6,628 nucleotides of DNA, taken from assembly GCA_002421565.1 (NCBI GenBank), contig DIKC01000023.1, forward strand, positions 1-6,628. The letters are read 5' to 3'. Below are positions 1 to 6,628 of the stretch, one piece after another (position 1 is the first letter of the stretch; each line of letters starts with the position of its first letter). The notes below the pieces were generated by a model that was not told where the DNA came from, searched no databases, and saw only the letters and a program-made list of their open reading frames with translations. This stretch comes from Desulfobulbaceae bacterium UBA5628 (GTDB lineage Bacteria; Desulfobacterota; Desulfobulbia; Desulfobulbales; Desulfurivibrionaceae). A program made the translations under genes and the position numbers.

Positions 1-19
1 AAATGTCGTTGTTTTGCAT
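1..19 (-). CDS. Start of an unidentified downstream gene (partial)
   Basis: An ATG on the minus strand at 19 opens a reading frame (MQNND...) that runs off the left edge of the window after six codons. It sits four bases after the TGA of the preceding membrane-protein gene, and GGAG lies about eight bases before the ATG. This looks like a further gene of the same operon, coupled to the one before it. Nothing can be said of its function, and so short a frame could be chance. Confidence 0.3.
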
Positions 20-23
20 GGGT

Positions 24-542
24 TCAGCTCCAGTTGAGGGGGGCGGATTTTCCTCCGCTCAATTTAGCCAATTCCATACGAAACGTCGAGGAGCCGTTGG
101 CCGTAATATAGCCTTCAACGCTTTGCCAGTAACCTTCATCATCCCTGATCTTCTTGCAATTGGAACAGATGGGCAGCATCTGTTTCAAAACCTTGATACG
201 ACTCATGGCCTCCCGCAGACCATCCGCCAGGTTCCGCTGTTTTTCCTCGGCCCTTCTCAACGCCAGAAAAAGCGGTTTGATCAGGAGTACCCCGGCCAGC
301 ATCATGGCGGAACCTGCTACCCCGACCAGCTCGAAAGCAAAATCCACCCCTCCGTGCGGAAGGGGATTCGAGAGAAACGCCAACAGGGTAATGCCCCGAC
401 GGGCGGCCATGGTGGCGATAGCACCAGAAAGCAACATCCAGGCGTCGGCATGGCCGGTAATTGCGATCAACCGGAATGAACAATAGACCGTAACACACTG
501 CAGGATCAGAGAGAGCAGAACAATCGCGATGTAATAAGACAT
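24..542 (-). CDS. Small three-helix membrane protein with an incomplete CxxCKKIRDD-type cysteine tail
   Basis: The 172-residue protein has three hydrophobic stretches (about residues 3-27, 33-55 and 67-93). A charged, probably coiled-coil linker (about 95-121) follows, then the motif LPICSNCKKIRDDEGYW (123-139) and a YITANGSSTF segment. That motif is a familiar tail of PAS, histidine-kinase and response-regulator proteins of delta-proteobacteria, where a second cysteine pair (HGICPxC) normally follows and probably binds metal with the first. Here the first pair (Cys126, Cys129) is present, but the sequence departs from the family right after Phe154 and the second pair is missing. There is no kinase, PAS or receiver domain. 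The ATG is preceded by AAGGGA inside a small inverted repeat. The gene begins 33 bases after tatC and probably shares its transcript. A membrane-bound sensory or redox role is possible; the function is unknown. Confidence 0.7.
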   Translation of the reverse strand: MSYYIAIVLLSLILQCVTVYCSFRLIAITGHADAWMLLSGAIATMAARRGITLLAFLSNPLPHGGVDFAFELVGVAGSAMMLAGVLLIKPLFLALRRAEEKQRNLADGLREAMSRIKVLKQMLPICSNCKKIRDDEGYWQSVEGYITANGSSTFRMELAKLSGGKSAPLNWS

Positions 543-550
543 GGTCGTAT

Positions 551-563
551 CCCTTATGAAGGG
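551..563 (-). repeat. Short hairpin over the ribosome binding site
   Basis: The perfect inverted repeat CCCTT-CAT-AAGGG lies between tatC and the small membrane-protein gene. Its right arm supplies the only purine-rich Shine-Dalgarno-like stretch (AAGGGA) before the ATG at 542. In the mRNA the five-pair stem would hide that site, so translation of the downstream gene might be damped or depend on ribosomes arriving from tatC. The stem is short, so this is suggestive only. Confidence 0.3.
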
Positions 564-575
564 TTATTGGACAGC

Positions 576-1301
576 CTATTGCGGATCAGCCCGGCCAAAG
601 AGCCCGCCGATCAGAATTCCTGCTTCGTAGAGACCGCAGAGGGGCAGGGCGAGGAGAAGGGTGGCCACCGGATCCCCGGCCGCCAGCAGGAAGGCGATGA
701 GGAGAATCCCCAGGTAGGAATATTTGCGCTGGCGACGGAAGTAATCCCGCGCCACCAGCCCGCTTTTGCTCGCCACCACCATCAGGAAGGGCATTTCAAA
801 GGCCAGCCCGAAAGAAAGGGCGCTGCGCACCACAAAGGTAAGGTAGCCGCCGAGCTTGATATGGGGCACCGCCCCGGCCGGGGCGAAGGAGAGGAGAAAG
901 CGAAGCATCTCCGGCAGCACCACGAAATAGGCAAAGAGCGCCCCGCCCCCGAAGAGAAACATCCCCCAGCCCGCCACCCGGCGGGCGGTTGCTTTCTCAT
1001 GGGCATGGAGGCCGGGGGCCACGAACATCCACACCTGATAGACCAGTACCGGAAAAGCGCCCAGCAGCCCAACCAGAAGGGCAACCTTGATATAGCTGAT
1101 AAATGCCTCGGGCAGGCTGGTGTAAACCAGTTTGCCCAGGGCGGGATCGATCCGGGCCAAGGGGGCGGCCAGCAATTTTACCAGCGGCTCGGCAAAGAGG
1201 TAGGCCACGCCGGCCAGACCGGCCACCGCTCCCACCACGATGAGCAACCGCCGCCGCAGTTCATGGAGATGGGGGCCGAAATAATCGGTAAGGGCGGTCA
1301 T
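576..1301 (-). CDS. tatC: Sec-independent protein translocase subunit TatC
   Basis: TatC is the six-helix inner-membrane receptor of the twin-arginine pathway. With TatB it binds the RR signal peptide of folded proteins and then recruits TatA. The 241-residue product is normal family length. It shows the N-terminal cytoplasmic [10 protein letters not shown] (11-20), the APL motif in the first periplasmic loop (46-48, matching E. coli Pro48), [15 protein letters not shown] (88-102, matching the signal-peptide-binding loop with E. coli Glu103), FEMP with Glu169, and Asp210 before the last helix. Around Asp210 the usual TPPD or TPGD reads AAGD. The ATG overlaps the tatB stop as ATGA, giving translational coupling and fixing the start. 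Folded cofactor-bearing enzymes are the usual cargo, but none is encoded in this window. Confidence 0.98.
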   Translation of the reverse strand: MTALTDYFGPHLHELRRRLLIVVGAVAGLAGVAYLFAEPLVKLLAAPLARIDPALGKLVYTSLPEAFISYIKVALLVGLLGAFPVLVYQVWMFVAPGLHAHEKATARRVAGWGMFLFGGGALFAYFVVLPEMLRFLLSFAPAGAVPHIKLGGYLTFVVRSALSFGLAFEMPFLMVVASKSGLVARDYFRRQRKYSYLGILLIAFLLAAGDPVATLLLALPLCGLYEAGILIGGLFGRADPQ

Positions 1302-1642
1302 GCGGGAGGGGGCCGATCACCGGCCGGGGCGGTCGGTTCTTCCGGCTTCGGCTCGGCATCCGGCTTCGGCTCCACGTCCACGATCCGGTCGGGATTGGGG
1401 GTGCCGCCCTCGCTGATTGCATCCGGGGCCGGCAACTGCCCCTGGTCAAGATTATGACGCCAGGGGTCTTCCTCGTCCTTCATTTCCTGATCGATGCTAT
1501 CCTTGATGGAGGTGGCCGCCTTTTTCAGCTCCAGCACTCCCTTGGCCAGGGAGCGGGCCAGGTCCGGCAGTTTGTCCGGCCCCACCACGATCAGCGCCAC
1601 CCCCATGATCAGGATCAATTCCGGCAACCCGATTCCAAACAT
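1298..1642 (-). CDS. tatB: Tat translocase subunit TatB (TatA/TatB family)
   Basis: This 114-residue protein has the TatA/TatB fold: an N-terminal membrane helix (about 6-20), a Gly21-Pro22 hinge, an amphipathic helix (about 24-50), then a charged, proline-rich cytoplasmic tail. The MFGIGLPEL start with Glu8 followed by the GP hinge matches TatB rather than TatA, which usually has a different polar residue at position 8. TatB forms the signal-peptide receptor with TatC, which is encoded immediately downstream with a 4-base overlap. The tail includes a tandem [12 protein letters not shown] repeat (91-102) and ends PPPA. The start ATG has AGAGGA ten bases upstream and follows a strong promoter at 1725-1753. 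No separate TatA gene is visible, so TatA must lie elsewhere or this protein serves both roles. Confidence 0.88.
   Translation of the reverse strand: MFGIGLPELILIMGVALIVVGPDKLPDLARSLAKGVLELKKAATSIKDSIDQEMKDEEDPWRHNLDQGQLPAPDAISEGGTPNPDRIVDVEPKPDAEPKPEEPTAPAGDRPPPA
1341..1372 (-). repeat. 18-base direct repeat in the tatB tail
   Basis: The 14-base string TCCGGCTTCGGCTC (plus-strand reading) occurs at 1341-1354 and again at 1359-1372, a period of 18 bases. It encodes the tandem hexapeptide [12 protein letters not shown] in the disordered TatB tail. Because the unit is in frame, slippage would lengthen or shorten the tail without breaking the gene. Confidence 0.7.
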
Positions 1643-1724
1643 GCTCGTTTTGTCCTCTTTCCGTTACCGCCGTTACGTACGCGGGGCAGCCTCCGCCAGC
1701 AAAAAAATCACTCAATCGGGCCGC

Positions 1725-1753
1725 AATCTACGGCATTAAACGGATGGTGTCAA
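1725..1753 (-). promoter_or_regulatory. Sigma-70 type promoter for tatB-tatC
   Basis: On the minus strand a perfect TTGACA -35 box (1753-1748) is separated by 17 bases from TAGATT (1730-1725), which matches four of six bases of the -10 consensus. Transcription would start near 1718 and give a leader of about 75 bases before the tatB ATG. The spacing is optimal and no other comparable pair was seen on this side. Confidence 0.65.
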
Positions 1754-1769
1754 GAAAGGCGGCCCCGGC

Positions 1770-1783
1770 CCGGGATGTCCCGG
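1770..1783. promoter_or_regulatory. Perfect palindrome between the divergent tat and purA promoters
   Basis: CCGGGA-TG-TCCCGG is an inverted repeat with exact six-base arms. It lies between the two outward-facing -35 boxes, two bases before the purA box and 16 bases from the tat box. This is a place where an activator or repressor could act on both promoters. In a GC-rich genome such a repeat can also arise by chance, and no known operator is recognised (it is not the enterobacterial PurR box). Confidence 0.35.
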
Positions 1784-1785
1784 AA

Positions 1786-3831
<2,046 letters not shown>

Positions 3832-3842
3832 TCCCCGCCTCC

Positions 3843-4463
3843 CTATCGTTCGCGGCCGGATAACCCGGCATCCTGCAAGCCGCCGCCGGATGAGGCGATC
3901 AGCAGGTGGTTGATCGCGGCGCTACGCTGAATCTCGACCCCGGCCACCGACAGCACCGCCTGGGAAGCGGCGTCCAGCATCCGGATATTGACGATCACCG
4001 TTTTAGGGGTGAGGGAATAGGTGCCGGCGACCACCGCGTTGACCTGGTGCTGATTGGCCAGCAGGGCCACGTCCCGGGAGAGCACCAGTTCGCCGCCCGG
4101 TTCCTTGATCATCAATTCCCCGGCCTTGCGCACCTCCTCCACTTCCAGGCCGTGCCGGAAAAGCTGGGTGGCGAGGGACTCGGTGAGGGTGCGGCCGAAA
4201 CGGCTGGTGGCATAAAGATCGTCAATTTCCACCACCGTGGCCAGCAGCACCCGCACTCCCTGGGGCCGGCCGCCGGGGCGGTAATTCGCCACCAGTTGGC
4301 GGGCGATTTCATTGCCGAGGCCGAAAAAATCCGGGGTGACCACCGAGGCGGTGCCGCCGGTATGAACCTTGGGGGCGCAGCCGCCCAGGAATAACGTGAA
4401 AAGCAACAGCCCCGTTGCCAGCGCCGCCCGCCATTGCCGATGCTTGCCCATTACCTGCTTCAT
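3843..4463 (-). CDS. FlgO-domain outer-membrane lipoprotein
   Basis: This 206-residue protein has a basic N-terminus, a hydrophobic helix and a lipobox FLGGC, with Cys29 predicted to be lipidated. Residues about 44-188 resemble the FlgO domain: DLYATSRFGRTLTESLATQL (82-101), then EVRK, GELVLSRDVALLA, VVAGTYS and VIVNIRMLD. In Vibrio, FlgO is an outer-membrane lipoprotein needed for stable flagella and motility, but FlgO-domain proteins also occur outside flagellar loci, so the precise role here is inferred. The core aligns without gaps to the preceding protein (39 of 87 positions identical by hand count). Its ATG overlaps the upstream stop as ATGA, with GGAG about nine bases before. The C-terminus is Ser/Gly-rich and ends in GRER. 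Confidence 0.78.
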   Translation of the reverse strand: MKQVMGKHRQWRAALATGLLLFTLFLGGCAPKVHTGGTASVVTPDFFGLGNEIARQLVANYRPGGRPQGVRVLLATVVEIDDLYATSRFGRTLTESLATQLFRHGLEVEEVRKAGELMIKEPGGELVLSRDVALLANQHQVNAVVAGTYSLTPKTVIVNIRMLDAASQAVLSVAGVEIQRSAAINHLLIASSGGGLQDAGLSGRER

Positions 4464-5218
4464 GGCTTGCTCCGCTCCGATTGCGCCATCGCCCGCACCG
4501 GCACCGCCGCTCCCCGGCCCATCGGCATGCCTTCGTCGGCCAGGAGGGTAATCACTTCCCGGCTGGCGTCAAAATCATGACGGGCCGAGGCAAGCACCCG
4601 GTTGTCCTTGTTCCGCAACAGGCGCAGATCCACCAACACCCGCTCGCCGGTCATCGTATAAGTGCCGACCAGCACCGCCTGGGCCGCCTGCAGAAAAGCA
4701 AGCTCGTCCATGTCCCGGGAAAGAGAGTATTCCCCGTGTCGGCCGCTGATCAACAGCCCCGGCGTCTTGCGGACATCGATCACCTTAAGTCCGGCCCGCT
4801 GCAATTCTCCCAGCAACCGCTCGCTCACCACCCGCCCAAAGGAAGAGGTAGCGTAAAGATTGCCGAGATTGACCAGAGTGCTGACCACCACCCCATAATC
4901 CTCATCAAGTTCTTCCTGGCTGCTGGCCAGCAACTGGGCAGCCAGGGCGGCGATCGGGCCGCCCAAAGGATCGCCGGCCGGGACCGCGGCCGCCGCCTTA
5001 CCCGCTTCGGCGTCGGCCCGTTGCAACTCCTGGGGCGAAAAAACCCGGCCTGTACGATAAACATAATCAGGCGGGATTTCGTGGGGGTAGTTGTATTGAT
5101 ACTGATTATAGGAAACCGTCCGGTCGGCGGCCGGAACGGCGGCCGGGGCAAGCGCCGTCAGCGCCCCCCCGAGTGCCGCCAGGGCCAGGATCACGCCTGC
5201 TTTACTGATGCCTTGCAT
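4460..5218 (-). CDS. FlgO-like periplasmic protein with Tyr/Asn-rich N-terminal segment
   Basis: The 252-residue product starts at the ATG at 5218, six bases after a strong GGGAGGAG site. An in-frame TTG at 5236 would place the Shine-Dalgarno sequence inside the gene and is rejected. A signal peptide (hydrophobic 8-25) probably ends at AVPA (27-30) with no lipobox, so the protein should be soluble in the periplasm or exported. Residues 36-58 are rich in Tyr, Asn and Pro (SYNQYQYNYP...). An Ala-rich linker follows, then a FlgO-like domain (about 107-226) with LYATSSFGR (121-129), DVRK (148-151), YSLSRDMDELA (164-174), VGTYT and VLVDLRLL. It is a paralogue of the next gene, with which it overlaps by four bases. 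The two may form a hetero-oligomer. Specific function is unknown. Confidence 0.75.
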   Translation of the reverse strand: MQGISKAGVILALAALGGALTALAPAAVPAADRTVSYNQYQYNYPHEIPPDYVYRTGRVFSPQELQRADAEAGKAAAAVPAGDPLGGPIAALAAQLLASSQEELDEDYGVVVSTLVNLGNLYATSSFGRVVSERLLGELQRAGLKVIDVRKTPGLLISGRHGEYSLSRDMDELAFLQAAQAVLVGTYTMTGERVLVDLRLLRNKDNRVLASARHDFDASREVITLLADEGMPMGRGAAVPVRAMAQSERSKP

Positions 5219-5232
5219 GGTAAGCTCCTCCC

Positions 5233-5502
5233 TCAAGGGTTGAAGGGATTAAAACTATATTCGGAATAAACCGGCTCCAGGCTCTGCCAGGCCGGGCCAA
5301 AACTTTCCACCAGCAGGTCACGGTCAGCATACACCGGATCAGCGGGATAGACCACCGGCAAGGCCCGGCTTTCCCCCCAGCCCAGGGCCGGGGAAGCCAG
5401 CCGCATATCCGCATCCACCAAGGAAGAATGCACCCCGGCCGCGCAGCCGGTACACAAAAACAACGGTACGATCAACCACAGCATCCATTTCATCGTCTTC
5501 AT
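5233..5502 (-). CDS. Small predicted lipoprotein, unrecognised
   Basis: This 89-residue protein begins MKTMKW, then a hydrophobic segment and a lipobox LCTGC, with Cys20 as the probable lipid attachment site, leaving about 70 mature residues. The mature part carries PVVYPADPVYADRDLL and a C-terminal YSEYSFNPFNP with the FNP element repeated. I do not recognise a family. AAGGAGG seven bases before the ATG is close to ideal and favours this start over the ATG three codons further in. It is the first gene of the four-gene exported cluster, lying 14 bases before the FlgO-like gene and downstream of the predicted sigma-54 promoter. A partner or anchor for the FlgO-like proteins is a reasonable guess. 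Confidence 0.72.
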   Translation of the reverse strand: MKTMKWMLWLIVPLFLCTGCAAGVHSSLVDADMRLASPALGWGESRALPVVYPADPVYADRDLLVESFGPAWQSLEPVYSEYSFNPFNP

Positions 5503-5527
5503 CGTCCTGCCTCCTTACCGCCTCATC

Positions 5528-5550
5528 GCCCGGGCCGGACTGCTCCGGGC
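5528..5550 (-). other. GC-rich hairpin in the leader of the lipoprotein cluster
   Basis: GCCCGG and CCGGGC form exact six-base arms around 11 bases. A competing inner stem CCGGA-GCAG-TCCGG lies within them. The structure sits between the predicted sigma-54 start and the ribosome binding site of the first lipoprotein gene. No T-run follows on either strand, so it is not an intrinsic terminator. It could affect leader stability, or it could reflect base composition. Confidence 0.25.
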
Positions 5551-5611
5551 GGCAAAAAATGCCGTTGCCAGCCGTGGCGAAGCTCGTTTGTCCACGTCTG
5601 CCCGCATTTCT

Positions 5612-5627
5612 TGCACTTTTCGTGCCA
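5612..5627 (-). promoter_or_regulatory. Sigma-54 (RpoN) promoter upstream of the exported-protein cluster
   Basis: The minus strand reads TGGCACG-AAAA-GTGCA. The sigma-54 consensus is TGGCACG-N4-TTGCW, so only the first T of the -12 block differs, and the GG and GC doublets have the required ten-base gap. The start point would fall near 5601, giving a leader of about 100 bases before the first lipoprotein ATG. Sigma-54 dependence would mean control by an enhancer-binding activator and fits a flagellar or envelope regulon. The element also reads as a four-base inverted repeat (GCAC/GTGC), so chance similarity is not excluded. Confidence 0.6.
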
Positions 5628-5673
5628 TTCCCACCGAAAAATCCGGACAAAAAGCGGGCGCGGCAAAAACATA

Positions 5674-5702
5674 TTTACCAATCGCGCCTGATCGATTATC
5701 TT
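5674..5702 (+). promoter_or_regulatory. Candidate sigma-70 promoter for rpoZ-dnaJ
   Basis: TTTACC (5674-5679) and TATCTT (5697-5702) are spaced by 17 bases, and each matches four of six consensus positions. Transcription would begin near 5709, inside the short palindrome at 5705-5717. This is the best pair visible before rpoZ but is only moderately convincing. Confidence 0.4.
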
Positions 5703-5704
5703 AG

Positions 5705-5717
5705 CCGGTTTAACCGG
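5705..5717. promoter_or_regulatory. Hyphenated palindrome upstream of rpoZ
   Basis: CCGGTT-T-AACCGG has perfect six-base arms. It overlaps the predicted rpoZ transcription start. It also lies about 105-115 bases upstream of the predicted sigma-54 start of the divergent cluster, the usual distance range for an activator site. It could be an operator for rpoZ-dnaJ, an upstream activating site for the lipoprotein cluster, or neither. Confidence 0.35.
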
Positions 5718-5754
5718 TAACATTCCCGTAAGAGGCTCGGGCAGGAGGAACACC

Positions 5755-6036
5755 ATGGCACGAATCACCGTAGAAGACTGTCTTGCCAAAATCGGCAACG
5801 AAAACCGTTTTGCCCTGATCCATCTGGCAGTAGAGCGGGTCAAGCAGCACCGGCAGGGGGCGCCGTTCATCGATCGCTGCAAAAACAAGGAAATCGTCTG
5901 CACCCTCCGGGAAATCGCCCGGGGCCAGGTGAGCTTCGGCAATCTCAAGGAACTGGCCAAGGAGGCTAAAAACATTTCCGCCGCCGCCCAGGCCGAAGAC
6001 GAACCGGCAACCGAAACGCAAGACCAGCAAGATTAA
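5755..6036 (+). CDS. rpoZ: DNA-directed RNA polymerase omega subunit
   Basis: Omega is the small core subunit that helps beta-prime fold and join RNA polymerase, and in many proteobacteria contributes to the ppGpp binding site. The 93-residue product starts [21 protein letters not shown], close to the E. coli [20 protein letters not shown] pattern. It continues with a helix ending in VERVKQH, the conserved TLREIARG (about 50-57), and an acidic, Glu/Gln-rich disordered tail (about 77-93). Length is typical. The ATG has an ideal AGGAGG six bases upstream. dnaJ follows after three bases, so the two are probably co-transcribed; this links omega to a chaperone rather than to the gmk/spoT neighbours of enterobacteria. 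Confidence 0.95.
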   Translation: MARITVEDCLAKIGNENRFALIHLAVERVKQHRQGAPFIDRCKNKEIVCTLREIARGQVSFGNLKELAKEAKNISAAAQAEDEPATETQDQQD

Positions 6037-6039
6037 GGC

Positions 6040-6628
6040 ATGGAACCGGATTATTACCGGACGCTGGGGATCTCCCCCAACGCCTCGGTCGATGAAATAA
6101 AAAAGGCGTACCGGAAACTGGCGCTGAAATACCACCCGGATCGCAACCCGGACAACCGGGAGGCGGAGGAACAGTTCAAGACCGCCACCGAGGCCTACGA
6201 GGTGCTGGGCGATCTGGAAAAACGGAAAATCTACGACCGTTACGGGGTGGCCGGTCTGCGCGACAGCGGCTACAACGGGCCGGGCAACTTTAACGATATC
6301 TTTTCCGGCTTCGGCGATATTTTCAGCGATCTTTTCGGCTTCGGCGGCGGCAGCCCCAACGGCCAGCGCCGCCAAGGGCCGATGCCGGGCAACGACCTGC
6401 GCTACGACCTGACCATCTCCTTTATGGAGGCGGTGGCCGGGGTGGAAAAGGAACTGGAGATCAACAAACGGGAAACCTGCTGGACCTGCGAAGGCAGCGG
6501 CCTGCGGCCCGGCTCCCGGCCGGAGACCTGCCCCACCTGCCACGGCCGGGGCCAGGTGCTTCACGCCCAGGGGCCGTTCCGGATTCAAACCGCCTGCCCC
6601 CATTGCCACGGACACGGACAGATCATCA
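6040..6628 (+). CDS. dnaJ: Chaperone protein DnaJ (Hsp40), 3' part cut by window end
   Basis: DnaJ delivers unfolded substrates to DnaK and stimulates its ATPase. The 196 visible codons cover the J domain (about 4-69) with the diagnostic HPD at 32-34, then a Gly/Phe-rich region (about 77-104, including [15 protein letters not shown]), the start of the first substrate-binding domain ([21 protein letters not shown]), and three CxxCxGxG zinc repeats: CWTCEGSG (147), CPTCHGRG (164) and CPHCHGHG (186). The fourth repeat and the C-terminal domains lie beyond the window, so this is a class A DnaJ. The ATG is three bases after the rpoZ stop and has no well-spaced Shine-Dalgarno sequence (only AAGG one base away), which points to coupling with rpoZ translation. 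Confidence 0.97.
   Translation, partial: MEPDYYRTLGISPNASVDEIKKAYRKLALKYHPDRNPDNREAEEQFKTATEAYEVLGDLEKRKIYDRYGVAGLRDSGYNGPGNFNDIFSGFGDIFSDLFGFGGGSPNGQRRQGPMPGNDLRYDLTISFMEAVAGVEKELEINKRETCWTCEGSGLRPGSRPETCPTCHGRGQVLHAQGPFRIQTACPHCHGHGQII

Noticed and set aside
567..1457. Long plus-strand frame of 296 codons opposite tatB and tatC
   Set aside because: It is antisense to two clear Tat genes, begins with TTG, lacks a ribosome binding site, and has a His/Gly/Gln-rich composition typical of the reverse strand of a GC-rich membrane gene.
5219..5236. TTG start at 5236 for the FlgO-like periplasmic protein
   Set aside because: It would put the strong GGGAGGAG site inside the coding sequence and add six charged residues before the signal peptide; the ATG at 5218 fits better.
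5550..5564. CGGCA-AAAAA-TGCCG hairpin with an A/T tract as a possible terminator
   Set aside because: The A/T tract is in the loop rather than after the stem, and the stem is only five pairs, so it does not fit an intrinsic terminator.
5515..5628. 37-codon minus-strand frame (MARKVQEM...) ending just before the ribosome binding site of the small lipoprotein
   Set aside because: Its ATG lies within the predicted sigma-54 element, upstream of the predicted transcript start, and GGTGGGA is only one base from the ATG. It is probably chance.
5523..5975. Minus-strand frame containing a zinc-ribbon-like KCKKCGQTW segment
   Set aside because: Most of the frame is antisense to rpoZ, only one CxxC pair is present, and the segment coincides with the sigma-54-like site, so the cysteines are likely fortuitous.
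5710..6615. Minus-strand frame of 301 codons opposite rpoZ and dnaJ
   Set aside because: It mirrors two conserved genes and matches no family I recognise; it results from the codon bias of the true strand.

Overview
This GC-rich window carries compactly packed bacterial housekeeping genes around a less ordinary cluster of exported proteins. The mix of purA, tatB-tatC and rpoZ-dnaJ, together with a membrane protein carrying the CxxCKKIRDDxGYW tail common in delta-proteobacterial sensor proteins, suggests a Desulfobacterota-type (former Deltaproteobacteria) Gram-negative, perhaps near Desulfobulbales. That placement is inference from gene style, not from a marker phylogeny. Lipoprotein signals and FlgO-type outer-membrane proteins support a two-membrane cell.

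Layout. Positions 1-1642 hold a minus-strand operon read right to left: tatB (4-base ATGA overlap), tatC, then a small three-helix membrane protein ending in an incomplete cysteine motif, then the first codons of a further gene that leaves the window. Positions 1643-1894 are a divergent promoter region: a TTGACA/TAGATT promoter drives tatBC leftwards and a TTGACT/TATGTT promoter drives purA rightwards, with a perfect hyphenated palindrome between them. Complete purA (adenylosuccinate synthetase) fills 1895-3193.

Positions 3190-5502 hold four minus-strand genes, tightly spaced and probably one operon: a small lipoprotein, a periplasmic FlgO-like protein, a FlgO-like lipoprotein overlapping it by 4 bases, and a lipoprotein with a CsgG/GNA1162-like pattern. 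The last gene meets purA tail to tail, and their stop codons overlap. A near-consensus sigma-54 promoter (TGGCACG-N4-GTGCA) lies about 110 bases upstream of the first gene. Together these features suggest a regulated cell-envelope module, possibly an outer-membrane flagellar ring or a related structure; this is the most interesting part of the window.

Positions 5503-5754 are a second divergent regulatory region. Rightwards of it lie rpoZ (RNA polymerase omega) and, three bases after its stop codon, dnaJ, which is cut by the window end after 196 codons. No tRNA, rRNA, CRISPR array, insertion sequence or convincing intrinsic terminator was seen.
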